Positions 46,766 to 59,300 of a DNA stretch of 64,000 nucleotides are shown here, piece after piece. Under the pieces are notes generated by a model. It made no database searches and was not told where the DNA came from. It saw only the letters and a program-made list of their open reading frames with translations. Made by a program: the position numbers and the translations under genes. Source of the DNA: Punica granatum (Eukaryota > Streptophyta > Magnoliopsida > Myrtales > Lythraceae); the NCBI RefSeq assembly GCF_007655135.1, contig NC_045129.1, positions 11,532,001-11,596,000 on the forward strand. The letters run 5' to 3'. Every line of letters begins with the position of its first letter. Position 1 is the first letter of the stretch.

Positions 46766-46803
46766 ATATATATATATATATATATATAGATATATATATA
46801 TAG
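46766..46803. repeat. (AT)n microsatellite
   Basis: Alternating AT/TA with one GA interruption, directly abutting the right end of the nested element. Confidence 0.9.
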
Positions 46804-47556
46804 TAAGATTTGGATGATATGCTCTATGATATGCTGCTTTTTTACATTTAGTATCGATGAATTCGTTGTCAATATGTTTTGTACTTGAATTCCGTTTAGT
46901 TAGGAATCAATCTTCGTATAATGCGCAATTATTGTCATTGCTGCTTATAAATTCTTTTTTGATTTAGGTAACATTAGCTAAGATCTGGTCTTGCTCTATG
47001 GCTCCATATTGGTATTAGGCTTTGTTGGTCAGATTTCCCTTTATGTCATTGAGAAATCAACGTCTTATTACATTAGCGTTAATTTACTGGATCAGGTCTT
47101 TCATGTCAAATTGGCATAAACCTATCGAGATTTTGTTCTTCGATTCTGAAGACTGAGATGAAAGTAGCATTCTTCTTGCTAAGAGCTGAGATTTCACCGT
47201 TCTTTACATTTCGGGAGTTGAGATTTCGCCTTCCTTACTAAGATGAAAGTAGATTTCTTCTTGTTAAGGGTTGATGTTTATTTATTTATTATTTATTTTG
47301 AGACAAATTGCACCTTGGTAGTTTGTAGTTGGGACAAATCATATCCTTGCGGTTTAAGATTGGGACAAATTGCATCCTATAAGGGTAATTTTGAGATTTG
47401 AAAATATTTTCTTTTAAAAAATACATTTTTTGACGGAAAAATTAACGGTGAGTTTCTTATATCTAATGGAGTAAACATATGGTGTTCATTATCCATCGAA
47501 AAAGTACAAGATGCAAATTCCACCCCAAACCACAAGGGCATTTTGTACTTTTCCTT

Positions 47557-48239
47557 TTTGTCTTTTAAATATAGAGTCTACCCTGAAAATGATGGAATCA
47601 CCAAAGAAAACACAAACAACGAGCAAACGCAATCAACAATTAGCAAAGAAAAAGGAGAAATGTTTCAAATGTAAAACATACTCAAGGCGCGCTATGAAAA
47701 GCGTTGATATCAAAGTAGATTTATGTTGCAACCACGGTGCAATAGCGTGATAATGTTCTACTCTCAAAATACATTGACCCACTCGGAATTTTTTATGTGC
47801 ACTCAAATAAAATATCCGAAATATTCGAAAATCTCTTGACTGCCCTTAGAAAGATTTTCAAGAAAGAATGGAGGTTTTGATTTCTCAGAACGTTTTGGCA
47901 TAACTTTTGGGAGAGAGTAGGAGAGTTTTTCTATAATGTTCAAAATGAGAGAGAGGGTATTTACAGTCAGTGAAACATTACCGATGTTTTTTTTTTCTTT
48001 TGAAATAGGCACATCTATTGATAAAGAGAACATAAAGTATCCCAATAATTTTGAATCAACAAAAATAGTTTGGTCACTGTGCGTATTGATCATGATCTGG
48101 AATTTGGCATGTGTGGTTTCAATGCTGGAACATGGTCATGGCTTTATAGAGCCATGATCAGGAGATCCGCTTGGCAGCTTATAATTTGTACTTGGTGATC
48201 TTGCGCATATGATTTATTTGTCTAATTATGTGCAGACCT
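47557..48239. other. Intergenic DNA upstream of the membrane-protein gene
   Basis: Short AT-rich frames (47,511-47,750 plus; 47,803-48,093 minus) have no recognisable family or splice partners. No gene is called. Confidence 0.45.
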
Positions 48240-48420
48240 GTTCGGTCTATCAAACCCGGAACGCACAAGGAAACTGTTTTTCATAGGAACCGATATGATC
48301 GGATTTTCTTATGCTTCTCGGTTATTCTCAAGATGCATGACAAGCCCATTTATTCCTGTTGGCTGAAGATTATCTATTTCGTCTGCAAGTCCTATAAATA
48401 TTGGCAGGCCCTCCTATAGT
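48240..48420 (+). pseudogene. Possible remnant of the neighbouring membrane-protein gene
   Basis: An open frame ends with KIIYFVCKSYKYW, close to QTIIYFVCKSYHH near the C-terminus of the intact gene 300 bp downstream. The DNA shares TTCGTCTGCAAGTCCTAT exactly. The rest of the frame does not align. It is probably a decayed partial tandem duplicate, but the match is short. Confidence 0.4.
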
Positions 48421-48741
48421 TTGTAGGTATATATTTGTTAATGTTTGTTCTTATTTGGCATTTAAGCCTTGTAATCGTCGCATAAATTGTTAATCTAATG
48501 GCCCGTCGTCTTCTTTGTTTCGATATCCCATTCTCGTATATGACCAAGACTTTTCTATGTTTTGGCCACCCCTTTCAAGGATGGCATCATGCTAGATCAA
48601 AAAAATCAATACTTTGCTTTCTTCTCCATGTATACGATTGTATATGTATAGGATATACAGACCCAGGAACCTCAAGGCATTAAGTCCTCTCCTCTTGTTG
48701 ACTATCTTCCATCCATCTGCGGCAGAGAAACAGCATTAGCA
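48421..48741. other. Probable promoter and leader of the membrane-protein gene
   Basis: No other feature is seen. The last about 60 bp are C/T-rich and run into the start codon region. Confidence 0.4.
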
Positions 48742-49737
48742 ATGGAGAGGGAGCAGGAAGAGATGCAATTCCTCGGGTTCTTCGGCATGGTGAAAGAATC
48801 CTTCAAGATCATCTTCACATGGCGGAAAATATTCAGCCAGATCACTCTAGCCCTCGTCCTCCCTCTCTCTTTCGTCTTCCTCGCCCACATCCAAGTCTCC
48901 AACTTCCTCTACTACCGGATTCATCATGATGAGCGGATGCTGAACCATGTCCCAACCAACAGTTCCACGCATGATCGCCTCTCGGAACTCATAACCACCG
49001 AGAAGATCGAGTACTGGCTCCTCATGATCGCCTACTTCGTCTTCCTCCTCACCCTTGCCCTCCTGTCCACATCGGCGATTGTGTACACCATCGCTTGTAT
49101 CTACACGGGCAAGGCTGTGACGTTCCAGAAGGTCATGACCGTGGTTCCCAAGGTTTGGAAGAGACTCATGGTCACTTTCGCGTGGAGCTTTCTCCTTGTA
49201 TTTTGCTACAACATCATCGCCTTTGCAGTTATTTATCTTATGGTTACAACCTTTGAGTCTGGAGCGGTGTTGCTTCCGTGCCTGATCATTTTCTTGATAC
49301 TATACTTGACGGGGTTCGTGTACATCAGCGTCATCTGGCACCTAGCGAGCGTGATCTCGGTTTTAGAGGAAGATTATGGGATCCGTGCTATGACCAAGAG
49401 TAAGATGCTCCTAAAGGGCAAGATGGTCCCTGCAGTTGTGATCTTCCTATTGCTGACTCTCTCCTACTTCATCATCCAAATCGTGTTCAAGATCTTCGTG
49501 GTGTACGGGTTTACGTTAGCAGTAGAGATTCGGCTAGTGATCGGAACCATCTGCCTCTTATGCCTATTGAAGTTGTTCCTCTTTGGCCTTGTCATACAGA
49601 CTATCATCTACTTCGTCTGCAAGTCCTATCATCATGAGAACATCGATAAGTCCTCTCTATCAGATCATCTCGAGGTTTACCTCCTGGCAGAGTACATCCC
49701 TCTGAAATCCAAGGATGTCCAGCTAGAGGAAATCTAG
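48742..49737 (+). CDS. Six-pass plant membrane protein of unknown function
   Basis: An uninterrupted 331-residue frame. The N-terminus (MEREQEEMQFLGFFGMVKES) is acidic and amphipathic. About six hydrophobic segments follow at roughly 35-52, 94-123, 142-168, 172-207, 227-260 and 263-296. Between the first two is a hydrophilic loop with NSSTHD, a possible N-glycosylation site. The tail is charged and cytosolic-looking, ending DVQLEEI. It resembles an intronless plant family whose members occur as multigene clusters and are often annotated only as transmembrane or polyadenylate-binding-protein-binding proteins. I would not infer a biochemical function. Codon usage is GC-richer than the flanking DNA, supporting a real gene, and a possible decayed relative lies just upstream. 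Confidence 0.85.
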   Translation: MEREQEEMQFLGFFGMVKESFKIIFTWRKIFSQITLALVLPLSFVFLAHIQVSNFLYYRIHHDERMLNHVPTNSSTHDRLSELITTEKIEYWLLMIAYFVFLLTLALLSTSAIVYTIACIYTGKAVTFQKVMTVVPKVWKRLMVTFAWSFLLVFCYNIIAFAVIYLMVTTFESGAVLLPCLIIFLILYLTGFVYISVIWHLASVISVLEEDYGIRAMTKSKMLLKGKMVPAVVIFLLLTLSYFIIQIVFKIFVVYGFTLAVEIRLVIGTICLLCLLKLFLFGLVIQTIIYFVCKSYHHENIDKSSLSDHLEVYLLAEYIPLKSKDVQLEEI

Positions 49738-50550
49738 ATTTCGATCGTATGACTTTCATTAGTCGTTCTGTTCTTTCTTCGGAGGCATATTACGCTTCAA
49801 TATGTACTCTTTGGATAGCTCTTTTCTTCTTGTGTGGACTCAAGTGATGAAACAAATTAGAAAAGCATAAACTCATCAGTTTTTACTCGAACTTTCTGCT
49901 CTCATATACGATGGAATTATCCACTGAGCCCATACGCGATTGAGCTCAACTCCAATACAGAAACTCGAGTTAATAGATTGTGGTACTCAATCTTTTATAA
50001 ACTCATTAGATGCTTCTTCATTTTTCCGAGTGGGCATAGCAAAGCATGGATTCTCAGAAAATGTTCTTGCTCAACAAATACGAGCAAGAAATCTGTCCCG
50101 CCGTGGAAATACTGTCCAAGGATAAAATCGAAAGATAGCTCGGGGGATGAAATACTTCTCCTTACCCACGATTGACATACGAATCGAGATTCTTCCTCGC
50201 AGTTCAGTATCGTCAAGCAGTAATGAAATGTAAATAAGAATGATAGTTACTGTCGGAAAAATGAGGTAAAAGAGACATAAACCCGCTTGGATGTCGGCCT
50301 ATCCTGATCATGATGTCGAAACTCTACACTGCAGATAAATTTTATCGACTTAGCAGATTATTAATATGTTAATTGTCTCCCCGATAATTTGCTAACATTT
50401 TTTGGCAAATGATTTTTCTTTTAATAATAATTCTTGTAAGTGGAAATTCATCGATGAAAAGTAGAGATAGAAATAAAAGAAACTCACATTCAAAATTAAT
50501 TGCAAGATATTTAGAGGCCAGAGGTCCAAATTTGGCCACAAAGCGCGGCA
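49738..50550. other. Intergenic region
   Basis: 3' untranslated DNA of the membrane-protein gene and the promoter of the next. No gene is seen; short frames at 49,940-50,216 overlap on both strands and are not credible. Confidence 0.5.
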
Positions 50551-51528
50551 ATGGGTGCATGCAGAGCGTCCATTTCCCATCTCCTCCTTCCTTCTCCATC
50601 GTCTCCCCCGAACCCGAACAAGCCCCAATCCCCAAACCCTTCCAAAACCCTAATCCCCATCCCGCCATTGGTCAACCGGCGCTACTTCCTCTGCTCTCTC
50701 CCGATTCCCGCTCTCCTCCTCTTCACGGCAAACAGAACAACGTCCACTTGCCTCGCCGCGGAGGGCTTTGACCCTATAAGCTCGGCGGAGAGAGATGCCA
50801 GTGCTCTGGTCTCTCGAAGGGTGGCGCAGGCGGTCGAGCTGCTGGATAAAGGGAGAGAATTGCAGGCTCAAGGTGACTTCGACAGAGCTCTTCTCTACTT
50901 CAATCAGGTACATTTTCGTCCTATCCCTGATTCAACGTATTTTGAAGTCCTCAATGTGATTTTGACCCAAATTGCGAATTTGAAAGGTATTGGATTGTAG
51001 CAGAAGTCTCAATCTTGTGTTGATTAGCTATCTTTAGATGTAAGATTTGGTTGCTCTGTGCTAAGGTCGTTCTGTTTGCCTGATTTAACCGATCAGGTGA
51101 TCGAGAATTATAAAGACTTTGCGTTCTCGGAGTATGCGAGAGTCGGCAGGGCGTTGGTCCTTTACGAGGTCGGAGACAGGGAAGAGGCGATCGCGGAAAT
51201 GGAGGACGTTTCCATTTCTTTGAAGGGCTACCCAGGTACGTAGCCTGGAATGAGAATCATTGGAAACGTATATGCGGATTTAGATATCGTGCCGTTCGAG
51301 TCACCATCTCTCATGTAAACTCGTGTTTTGCTGATTGTAACAGAAGTCCACGCGGCTCTTGCAGCGGCCCTGTATGTGGACAAGCACGCACCTCTTCTTG
51401 CTGAGAACCAGTTCACAATTGCGACACTGCTCGATCCCCATTACACGGATATCTCTTATGTCAAGTACACCAAGCACTGGCCTCCGAGTTTGATTAGTTC
51501 GTTACAGCAGTTTATCACGCTAACTTAG
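50551..51528 (+). CDS. Plastid TPR-like protein, probably in the thylakoid lumen
   Basis: Three exons: 50551-50907, 51097-51235 and 51344-51528, giving 226 residues. The first 40 residues are Ser/Pro-rich with few acidic groups, as in a chloroplast transit peptide. Then NRRYFLCSLPIPALLLF (from 42) joins a twin arginine to a hydrophobic stretch and ends near CLAAEG, which resembles a Tat-type lumen-targeting signal. The mature part has two TPR-like helical pairs, LLDKGRELQAQGDFDRALLY (about 94-113) and GRALVLYEVGDREEAIAEME (about 135-154), then a helical tail. TPR repeats bind other proteins, so a role in assembling a photosynthetic complex is possible. Lumen location is inferred. I do not know the gene's name. 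It converges with the U-box gene. Confidence 0.82.
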
Positions 51529-53052
51529 GAAACTGTATTATATCCCCCAAGTAAAGCTTATTGACAAGGAACCATCATCGCGCACAAGGCCTCATTTTAT
51601 GCAGTGATTTGTGTATAGACAAATCAGTTTGTCGAAGAGAATATGTAAATCCTGTCAGTCCAATGAGCTGCAATATTGTTTCATATGGATTGTATACCAT
51701 TGGCAAATGAGAATACATCACGAATTTATACCAACTTTCTAAGGTATTACTACTCCTTGCTCCATTTTTACTTCTGTCATATTCGGTTTCGTTGAAAGGA
51801 GAATGCAATACCAGTGACCTGCTTGTTCCATCATGTTATTTCGTTGCTCTCCATGTTCACAGACAATGCAACGTTACCGTCATGTGTAAGTTGAAAGACA
51901 GGCTGGATGTTTATCGCCGATGAGAATCCCAAAATTCCTCAACTCGACAAAGATATATAAGGAAAAAGGGGGAGTTCTGTTCGGAGTTCTCTTCTTATAG
52001 AGGGGGTGAACTGCATTAACATTTCCATAACTTGGTGAAGGTAAATGCACAATAGCTCTACCGTTTGATGGAAGTCCTTTGACTAATTCTGCACTCCGAT
52101 CTGATCGATAAGTCAATGAAGTTTGAAACTTGAGGTACTTTGCTTTAGACTCTTCGAGAAAGGGTGGTCGGTTGTCTGTTGATATAGCCCGACATCGTTG
52201 TGGAGCTGCAAAATTTCTTCCCTGTTACAATTCTAGCCTGTCTATGATGAATATGGGAGATTCTTGCCTACGTCCCTCGTGCTATCATTTGCCCAAGACA
52301 AAGACTGGTTTTAGTGCCTAAAGCCTTAGGAAAACCAGAGGAATCTGCGAATATATGATTTGTTCTTGACTTGTAAAAGTTCACATGTCGGGCCCGCCAG
52401 AAGACTCGTTGGAAAGTTATGTTGATATGTCTGATCCCTGTCGCTCAATGATACTGATTCCTGTTTGCAACAATGTGCTGACAAACCACCCATGGATACC
52501 CGATTCTTTTCCTTGATGTTGTGCCGATTGTGACCCCCACTCAGACTGCTCGAAGCATTCATGCGTAGACCTCGGGAACCCCGCGTGCACGTCGGTCCAT
52601 TCAACCCCATGAGAGCTGAGGACCAATGGTGTCATGATTCTGAAAATAAACATAGGTGAATCTCGAAAATGGAAAAATGAGCATGACTGCTTGAACTAGC
52701 AGGGTGAAAGTAAATTTCTTGAGAGGTTAGTCTTATATGCTCCGGAATATGCCTTCAGTGACAGGTATTTCGTCTTACAAATCTTCTTTGCAATATCGTT
52801 AAGTTATATATCTATGCGTGTATCGTCTTAATATTTGGATCCAGCATAAGGGGAAAAATGAGAAAACATGCCCGAGACCAAAATCTATTGTACGTTTCAT
52901 AACTGAAGGCAACAATATGTAACATCATATCCATCCAGATTTAAAATGACAAGACCCATCAGAGACATCCAATGTTCTGTACATATACTTCAACCCTTGA
53001 AGCAGCCAATCAACAAGATCCTTTTAAGATGCTGCACAGAATGTACAATGAT
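51529..53052. other. Intergenic region between TPR-like and U-box genes
   Basis: No gene is supported. A minus-strand frame at 52,417-52,653 begins right after TTTTCAG, as a last exon would, and has near-average GC, but encodes nothing I recognise and has no convincing partner exon upstream. It may be part of a non-coding transcript. Confidence 0.4.
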
Positions 53053-54231
53053 TTAGGATCTAAGCAAATGGAGGAGCATCCTAGCCTTTGTTTTGGTCCT
53101 AGAACTGCACTGGCTCTGTAGAAGCAGCAGCACCTGAGACAAGACTCCGGCATCAATTGCCTCGTCCCTCGCTCGGGATGAATAATCACCAGAGCACATG
53201 ATCATAAGCGAATTCACTGCGCTCTCGCTGCTCTCCTGATCCGATGATACCCTAAAGACATTCCTCACAAGGGTGACAACCCCTTGTGCGTGATTCAGTA
53301 GAGCCTCCTTCCCTTCCTCGACTTTGAGAAGCCGCTCCAGCGTGGATCCTGCCAGTGCAGTCCAGCCACTAGATCGCATCTCTTTCTCAGCTCTCAGAAT
53401 GTACTCGATGATCCCTTCGACTGCACCTTCCTTCACTAAATTCTCTCGGTTTGGTTCGGAGGATGATAGTCCCTGTATGGCCATGATCGCTGCACTGGAA
53501 ACCTCTTCATCATCCCCGTGAAGAAGAAGAGTTATTTCATGCAAGATTTCAAGGGATTCTCCGAGGATACAGCAGAGATGGTTCGTTTCCGAAGACAGTG
53601 CTATCATCTCAACCAATTTACACATCAAAACCTTAACGGGATTATTTCCTTGCTCAAATAAATCCTGGAAGGATGCTAACCTCGGTCCCTCCTTGAGCAT
53701 GTTCAATGGCTCGAACCCACCGAGAGCTGACAAATCCAAAACACAGGCAAGGCCTTGCTCCACAAATCTGAGCTGGTCACAAGAAAGTCTCCGTTCTGAT
53801 TTCACGAAAATTAGTTCCAGAAGGAGAGGCAAAAGACCGAGCTGGAGAAAATGAGAGCGAATATGTGGAGACTCTTCGAAGAGGGCTCTGACCTTTTTTA
53901 GAGTCTTAATCTTGCTTGCAATGGTCATTTGATCAGATTCGAGGTTCTGTCTAAGCAGCACAAGGGAAGGGTCGGGGTCAGTTCCATGGACGCAATGAGG
54001 GTCTAAATGCAGGCCCATGCGTGCCCACTGATCGATCAGGTGCCGGAGAGTGTGGTTTGGGACTAATGAAGGGTCATGGAGCCTCTGCATTGTGACGGGG
54101 CACGTGAGGTTACCAGCTGACAGCCATTTTTCTATGCTGGACCTCTCATAGGTCTGTCCCGTGCACAGGGTGACCGGATCTGTGAAGAGTTCTAGACTGA
54201 TTGGGCATCTGAACAAGTGGGGTATCGACAT
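53053..54231 (-). CDS. U-box/ARM-repeat E3 ubiquitin ligase (PUB family)
   Basis: A single-exon minus-strand gene of 392 residues from the chosen start. Residues 4-78 form the U-box: IPHLFRCPISLELFTDPVTL, then CTGQTYERSSIEKWL, CPVTMQRL and VPNHTLRHLIDQW, the E2-binding face of plant PUB proteins. After a short linker come helical ARM-like repeats to the end (LLHLLRS), which bind substrates. The frame is also open upstream to ATGs at 54249 and 54339, but the extra residues are Cys/Phe/Arg-rich and unlike the family, which starts just before the U-box, so Met at 54231 is preferred. It resembles the short intronless PUB20-28 group; its exact orthologue is unclear. Many relatives act as negative regulators of immunity. 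Confidence 0.9.
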   Translation of the reverse strand: MSIPHLFRCPISLELFTDPVTLCTGQTYERSSIEKWLSAGNLTCPVTMQRLHDPSLVPNHTLRHLIDQWARMGLHLDPHCVHGTDPDPSLVLLRQNLESDQMTIASKIKTLKKVRALFEESPHIRSHFLQLGLLPLLLELIFVKSERRLSCDQLRFVEQGLACVLDLSALGGFEPLNMLKEGPRLASFQDLFEQGNNPVKVLMCKLVEMIALSSETNHLCCILGESLEILHEITLLLHGDDEEVSSAAIMAIQGLSSSEPNRENLVKEGAVEGIIEYILRAEKEMRSSGWTALAGSTLERLLKVEEGKEALLNHAQGVVTLVRNVFRVSSDQESSESAVNSLMIMCSGDYSSRARDEAIDAGVLSQVLLLLQSQCSSRTKTKARMLLHLLRS

Positions 54232-54339
54232 TCGATCGCTCTCTCGCATGAACGAGCAACAACAGAGCAAAAACCTGCTGAAGATATCTCGTAAGGGACA
54301 GAATCTGATCAAATTGGTCCTTGTGTCATGGAAGCTCAA

Positions 54340-56040
54340 AATTTATTCACGACAGGGAGCGAAAACAAGAACTGTCCTACCGAGACTGTGCCAGTCACTG
54401 CGTGCCATAAGTCTCATCAGAGTCATCTCGCGTAGTTTTCAGGTTCACGGGAAAGTAAGGAAGCTGCTGATTGGATGAAGAGAGGGCAAAAGATGTAGAG
54501 ATCTCAGTTTTTGAAGGAGAGTTTGAAGGACCCAATGAAGTGATTGAATATGATAATAAGATATTGCAGCTGAAAGTTGTAGAGAATACTTTATATGTGA
54601 GAAATGGTCCCTTTCCTCCTCTCTATTCCCTTTCTTCTCCAATTAATCAATTCAGTCAAAGGGGCCCACCCATATAAGAAAAACAAGAAAATGGGGACGT
54701 CGTCTTTAATGTTTGAATCTGCCCTCATTCGTTGAAAATGAATTAAAGTGTTTGAGCTTCTGAATGTTCCTAACCAATATGTACCCATTATATGTGTACG
54801 TAGCTCGATCAGATGATCTTTCATTAGTCATGATATGTTCTCTTTATCTGCCATTCTTATAAAGTAATCCTAAGTCAAGCATGATGGCTATGTATTACTT
54901 CCACACATTGCTCTTTTTCCGATTAAAACGGAACTTCATGAAAGACTACTATAATATAAGAGACACCGATAGTTCCACTACGAGAATGAAATCTGCAACT
55001 TCTAAATTATCAGCAAGATTGTTGTGTCACTGCAGTTCTCTCTCTCCACAAAGCAGAAAACTCATTTTCATGCTTTGAGAAAAGATGATCTCGCTTGATA
55101 ATCAATAGGTTTTAGATTTGATCTTCAGGTTGGGATTATTCATTCCTCTTTTTAACTATCAAAATTTTTATTTCATTATATTAGGTTTATGAGCTTTTTC
55201 TTGCGTTCGAAAAATAGAAAATCCGACAAAGTTCACTCCCCAAATCATCTCTGAGTGGCCTTCCAAGGTAATGCTAGAAAGCAATTGTCAAACATTGAAA
55301 CGATATTCATGAGCCCATGTTTTCAGGAGCCCTTTTAACCTTTTCTGTCTGTACGTGATATAAATAGGCTTTGTCGTAGAAGCCAAAGGTGAAGAATATT
55401 ATAATGTCGCGTGAGTTTTTTTGTCTTTAAGTGTGGATAGATTCTCTTGGATTTGCAAAACGTATAAATTGGAGGAAAAATATTTCTCTGCTTTGGTAAT
55501 ATTAAAGATCCCGACATTTCTAAGGTTCAGGATCCGATTTTCTGGAGGAGCACGTTCGATCTGAATTGGAGCCAGCTTGCTATTGGATGAGATATCTTAT
55601 GTTCACACAACATAAGATGTTGCGAGACTTGAGATGGTACACTACAGAGAGCTTCACACAAATGACAAGAGAACATAGAAAATGCCCAATGAGATATTTC
55701 ATAAACAAAGAAAGGGGAAAAATGAAAAAAAAAATTAGGAAAAGAAAAGGAAAACCACTTGGACTGAAAACATGGAGGAATATTGACCTTTAAATTTGAA
55801 TCCTATATTGTCTGGTAACGGATGCTTGTTACATCTTAAATCCTTTTATTTTTCATTATATTAAATATCAAATATTGAATATATATATATATATATATAA
55901 TTAAAATTAAATTAAAATTTTTAAATAATGAAAACTTGTCCCCATCCGTCAAGTGAGTAAAATTAACGTGAATTAATTTAAACGATTTGGTTGTCCTTAA
56001 ATAAGATTTCGAGTTCAAATTTTGTGAACGGAGAAAATTC
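54340..56040. other. Promoter of the U-box gene and AT-rich intergenic DNA
   Basis: No further gene. An (AT)n tract lies at about 55,880-55,900. Frames of 60-78 codons on both strands are AT-rich and unrecognised. Confidence 0.5.
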
Positions 56041-56300
56041 ATATTGGTAAAGCTTTAGTGGGCTGATCCGACTCGAACTGAATTAGTCGAGGCCTATTAA
56101 AATTTTGGATATCAAAATACACATCCAAAGAAAAAAAAAATAGAGCAAGTATTGCCACTTTTACCACACTTACCAATTCAAATCTGTGTCTATACTCTAT
56201 ATACATTTTTAAATCATGAAAACTCGTCCCTGTCTGTCAAGGTAGGGCAGGTATTGTGGCTTTTACTGCACTCTCCGTTAACGTATATCTATGCTATATA
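56041..56300. repeat. Degenerate dispersed repeat
   Basis: The phrases GTATTGnCACTTTTACCnCAC and CTCGTCCCTGTCTGTCAAGG appear more than once in this stretch, and again in altered form near 58,925-58,990 (TATTGTGGCTTTTACCCC). The GAACTGAATTAGTCGAGGC phrase recalls 43,050. It is probably an old transposon fragment. Confidence 0.45.
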
Positions 56301-59300
56301 TATAAGACCGTATGAGAAAATTTTAAATAATTCTATCTCAAATGACGTGGTGATTAAAAACTAATAAGAGTTTTTTAATAAATAATAATTATGGCAATTA
56401 TTCAAGTGATTAGTATCAAGTCCCTAATTTTATACAATTTGATTGGTGCTTCCTCACGCTACGTGACGATGTAAGATCACCAAATAACTTCTCCTTTTAT
56501 AGTGTCACTCCAACTTTTCTTCCCAAAAACTCATGTTCTAGTGATTTTTTTTCCGCACATTTTACTCAAACAATTATGACTCTCTATTCATCATTTATTT
56601 TCAACATTTGTTGCGTCGCAATTTCTATTACACATTATCAGCTAAGCTAGTCCCTCAGAGCAAGTATACATATCTTCTATTTCTTAGACCAATTTTTTAG
56701 TAATTACCATTCATTATTTCGTATATTAAAAAATTTATTTCTACAAAGGTACCACTTCGTTGCTCATTTTAAATAGTGATTCCCACGCAGAGTCAATCAT
56801 ATTTTCTCTAAACCGAGTTAGGCTTCAGCACATATACGTGTCTCCTATTTTTCCAAACTAATATAGTTTTTACTATTTGTTGGCCATATGTTCAAGAAAG
56901 TATTTCTACAAGGTAGATATTCATCGCTAATTTTCAACATTCGATGCCTCTTGGATTCCATCATCCTATGTCTCAACTGAGTTAGGCTTTGCATTCAAGT
57001 TCATTTGATATATTTTAATTACAAACCGATTTTTCGATATTTTTTTCTTTACTGCATAATAATTGTTAATTTTATGTCTCGTTCATAATTAGAACCCTTT
57101 TCCATGGTGTTTATCCAACTTTTCTTTCAAAATACACGACGCTTACCATTTGATACTTTCTTATGCATCGACTAAATATTTTCCTCCTCTTTGCATTTTC
57201 TTCCATTTCTATATCCAAACAAAACCATTTTTAGTTATTTTTTTCAAACAACATGCTCCTTAACATTTGATACTTTACTCATGCATACTCGTCCCCCTTT
57301 GTACCTTCTTCCAAACAACCCCACTCTGTTAACCTCTCACTTTATTCAATTATTCATTCTTTTTTCACTAAATTTTGTAGAAACTTAGCTCAAGTAAACG
57401 GTGATTATTTTTGGTAAATGGCGGCTCTTCTCATTGTTATTGTCTTCGCATTTCATCACTCTTTCTTATCAAGCTTGAGAAAAAATGAGATAAGAGATCT
57501 CCAAACAATTAATTAGATCTAGAACACTGAGTAGAACAATTTCTTTTAGTGGTGATCAGTAACTAATAGGATATTTAGCTACTTAATTGTTTGACTATAA
57601 TTTTGTTTTTATTGATTTTTTTCTTGTTTTGTCCCTCATTTATTTTTCTTATTGCAATTGACTATATGCATATTATTCTTTTAGAGCTAAAGTATGGTTT
57701 CTCTTGTCATTTCCAAGTTCAGACTATGAATTAATCCAAGCTTGTAACTGAAAAATAAGAAGAAGAAGAATAGGCTATGTTCTTATAAGGTTTTCAAACT
57801 TCTTTTACTGAATTTTCAAACTTCTTTCATATTATTTTGTATCACGACAAATTGTTTAGTAATCAAGTTTTAGTTCTATTTAAAAATACGCAAAGTATTG
57901 TTAGTCCTTCTCCAACATTTATGACCGAAATTTTGTTGATCAATGAAAGTACAAACCACTTATCCCAAAAAAAAAAAATTATGACCAAAATTTAAAATTT
58001 ATTAGTCCTACTTAAAAACATGACCGAAATTTGGATTACTAATTAATTTTCACAATGCCAATACCCTCTTGAAAGAAAGTAAATTCATATAAACTTATGA
58101 AAAATATGTATATATTTATTTAAGCTCTTAAAAAGTTCAGTTAATTAAAATAATAAATTTAAGTTATATTTTTGTGCATTTATATTATATTTTACTAACT
58201 AAAAACTCCCACAGTTTAAGTACTGATACTATGCTATTATCGGACGCTAAAATTTTTGGTGCCGCAGCAAGCACACCTTTGCTCAAAATCAATTCATTTG
58301 GGATTTGATTTTTTCCAATGCGACTTCTTACATTTTGTTTTGTAACAAAATAAACTATAAGTTTTCTAAATTGTCTAAAAAATGACATCCGTTATAAATT
58401 CCGTTAATTTTGCATACGTGGACTGTTAACTTCAAACATAAATTAATAAACAAATAAGATAGGTTAAATAAAAAAATTCAAATTTTCAAAAAAGTTTCAA
58501 TTTCATCATAAATTTGGTATGTAATGAAAAAAAAATCATATGGTTTATCAGATGACGTATAAAGCTTGTGAGGTCCTGTGAAGTTCACGTAGGCAAATAG
58601 ACGACAAACTTAACAGAATGGTAACGGGAGGTCAAATCTGAGGCTATTATCAAAACATGTGATTTTTTTTGTTACAAAATAAAATTTAGGACAAAACTTA
58701 GACGTTTTGCAAAACTTAAGTTTTTTTGTGTAATTTGCCTGCACAATCATATGAACTTTTCTAAAATCAAATATTCATTCGTAATATTATTTGTTTGATT
58801 ATTGGAAGATATATTGAGTTAATCATACACACCACGCGCCTGAATCTCTACTAATTTATATATATGTTATTTTTTAAAATTATATATTATATTATATTAA
58901 ATTATTATTTATTTTTTTAATTAACGAAAGCTCGGGCCTATTTTTAAAGATAGGGCGACTATTGTGGCTTTTACCCCACCAATATATATATATACGTATG
59001 TATGACATATAATTAAAAAATGATGGTGACCAATTAAGATAATAAAAGACCCTTACTCGTGGTTTGATTGACTCCCTTCTTAATATTAGATGAGATTAAC
59101 AAATCAAAGTGCGGCAAGCGTAGAAATTAAAAATTAAGACAGCTATGAAAGAAATAATTAGTATTGTAAGTTCCATAGGGTAATATTGCAGTCTCATAGG
59201 TGGAGAGTTACATACCATAGTGTATGTGTTATTCGGACCTAATTTTTTCTCATCCTCTTCTCAGACCTGGTTCAAAATCCATCAACCTCTTTTTTTTTCC

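Larger units (their letters stand above)
45448..47556. mobile_element. Composite repeat with GGAAAAGTACAAAATGCCC ends, host of a nested element
   Basis: The end motif GGAAAAGTACAAAATGCCC with about 90 following bases occurs twice in direct orientation (from about 45,451 and about 45,615) and once inverted, ending at about 47,556. Between 47,300 and 47,400, ACAAATTGCA/TTGGGACAAAT units repeat in tandem. The MULE-like copy at 46,031-46,765 sits inside. A GC-rich island (45,720-45,925) also lies inside. This looks like an inverted-repeat element into which another inserted. Target duplication was not resolved, so the true left end could be either copy. Confidence 0.6.
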
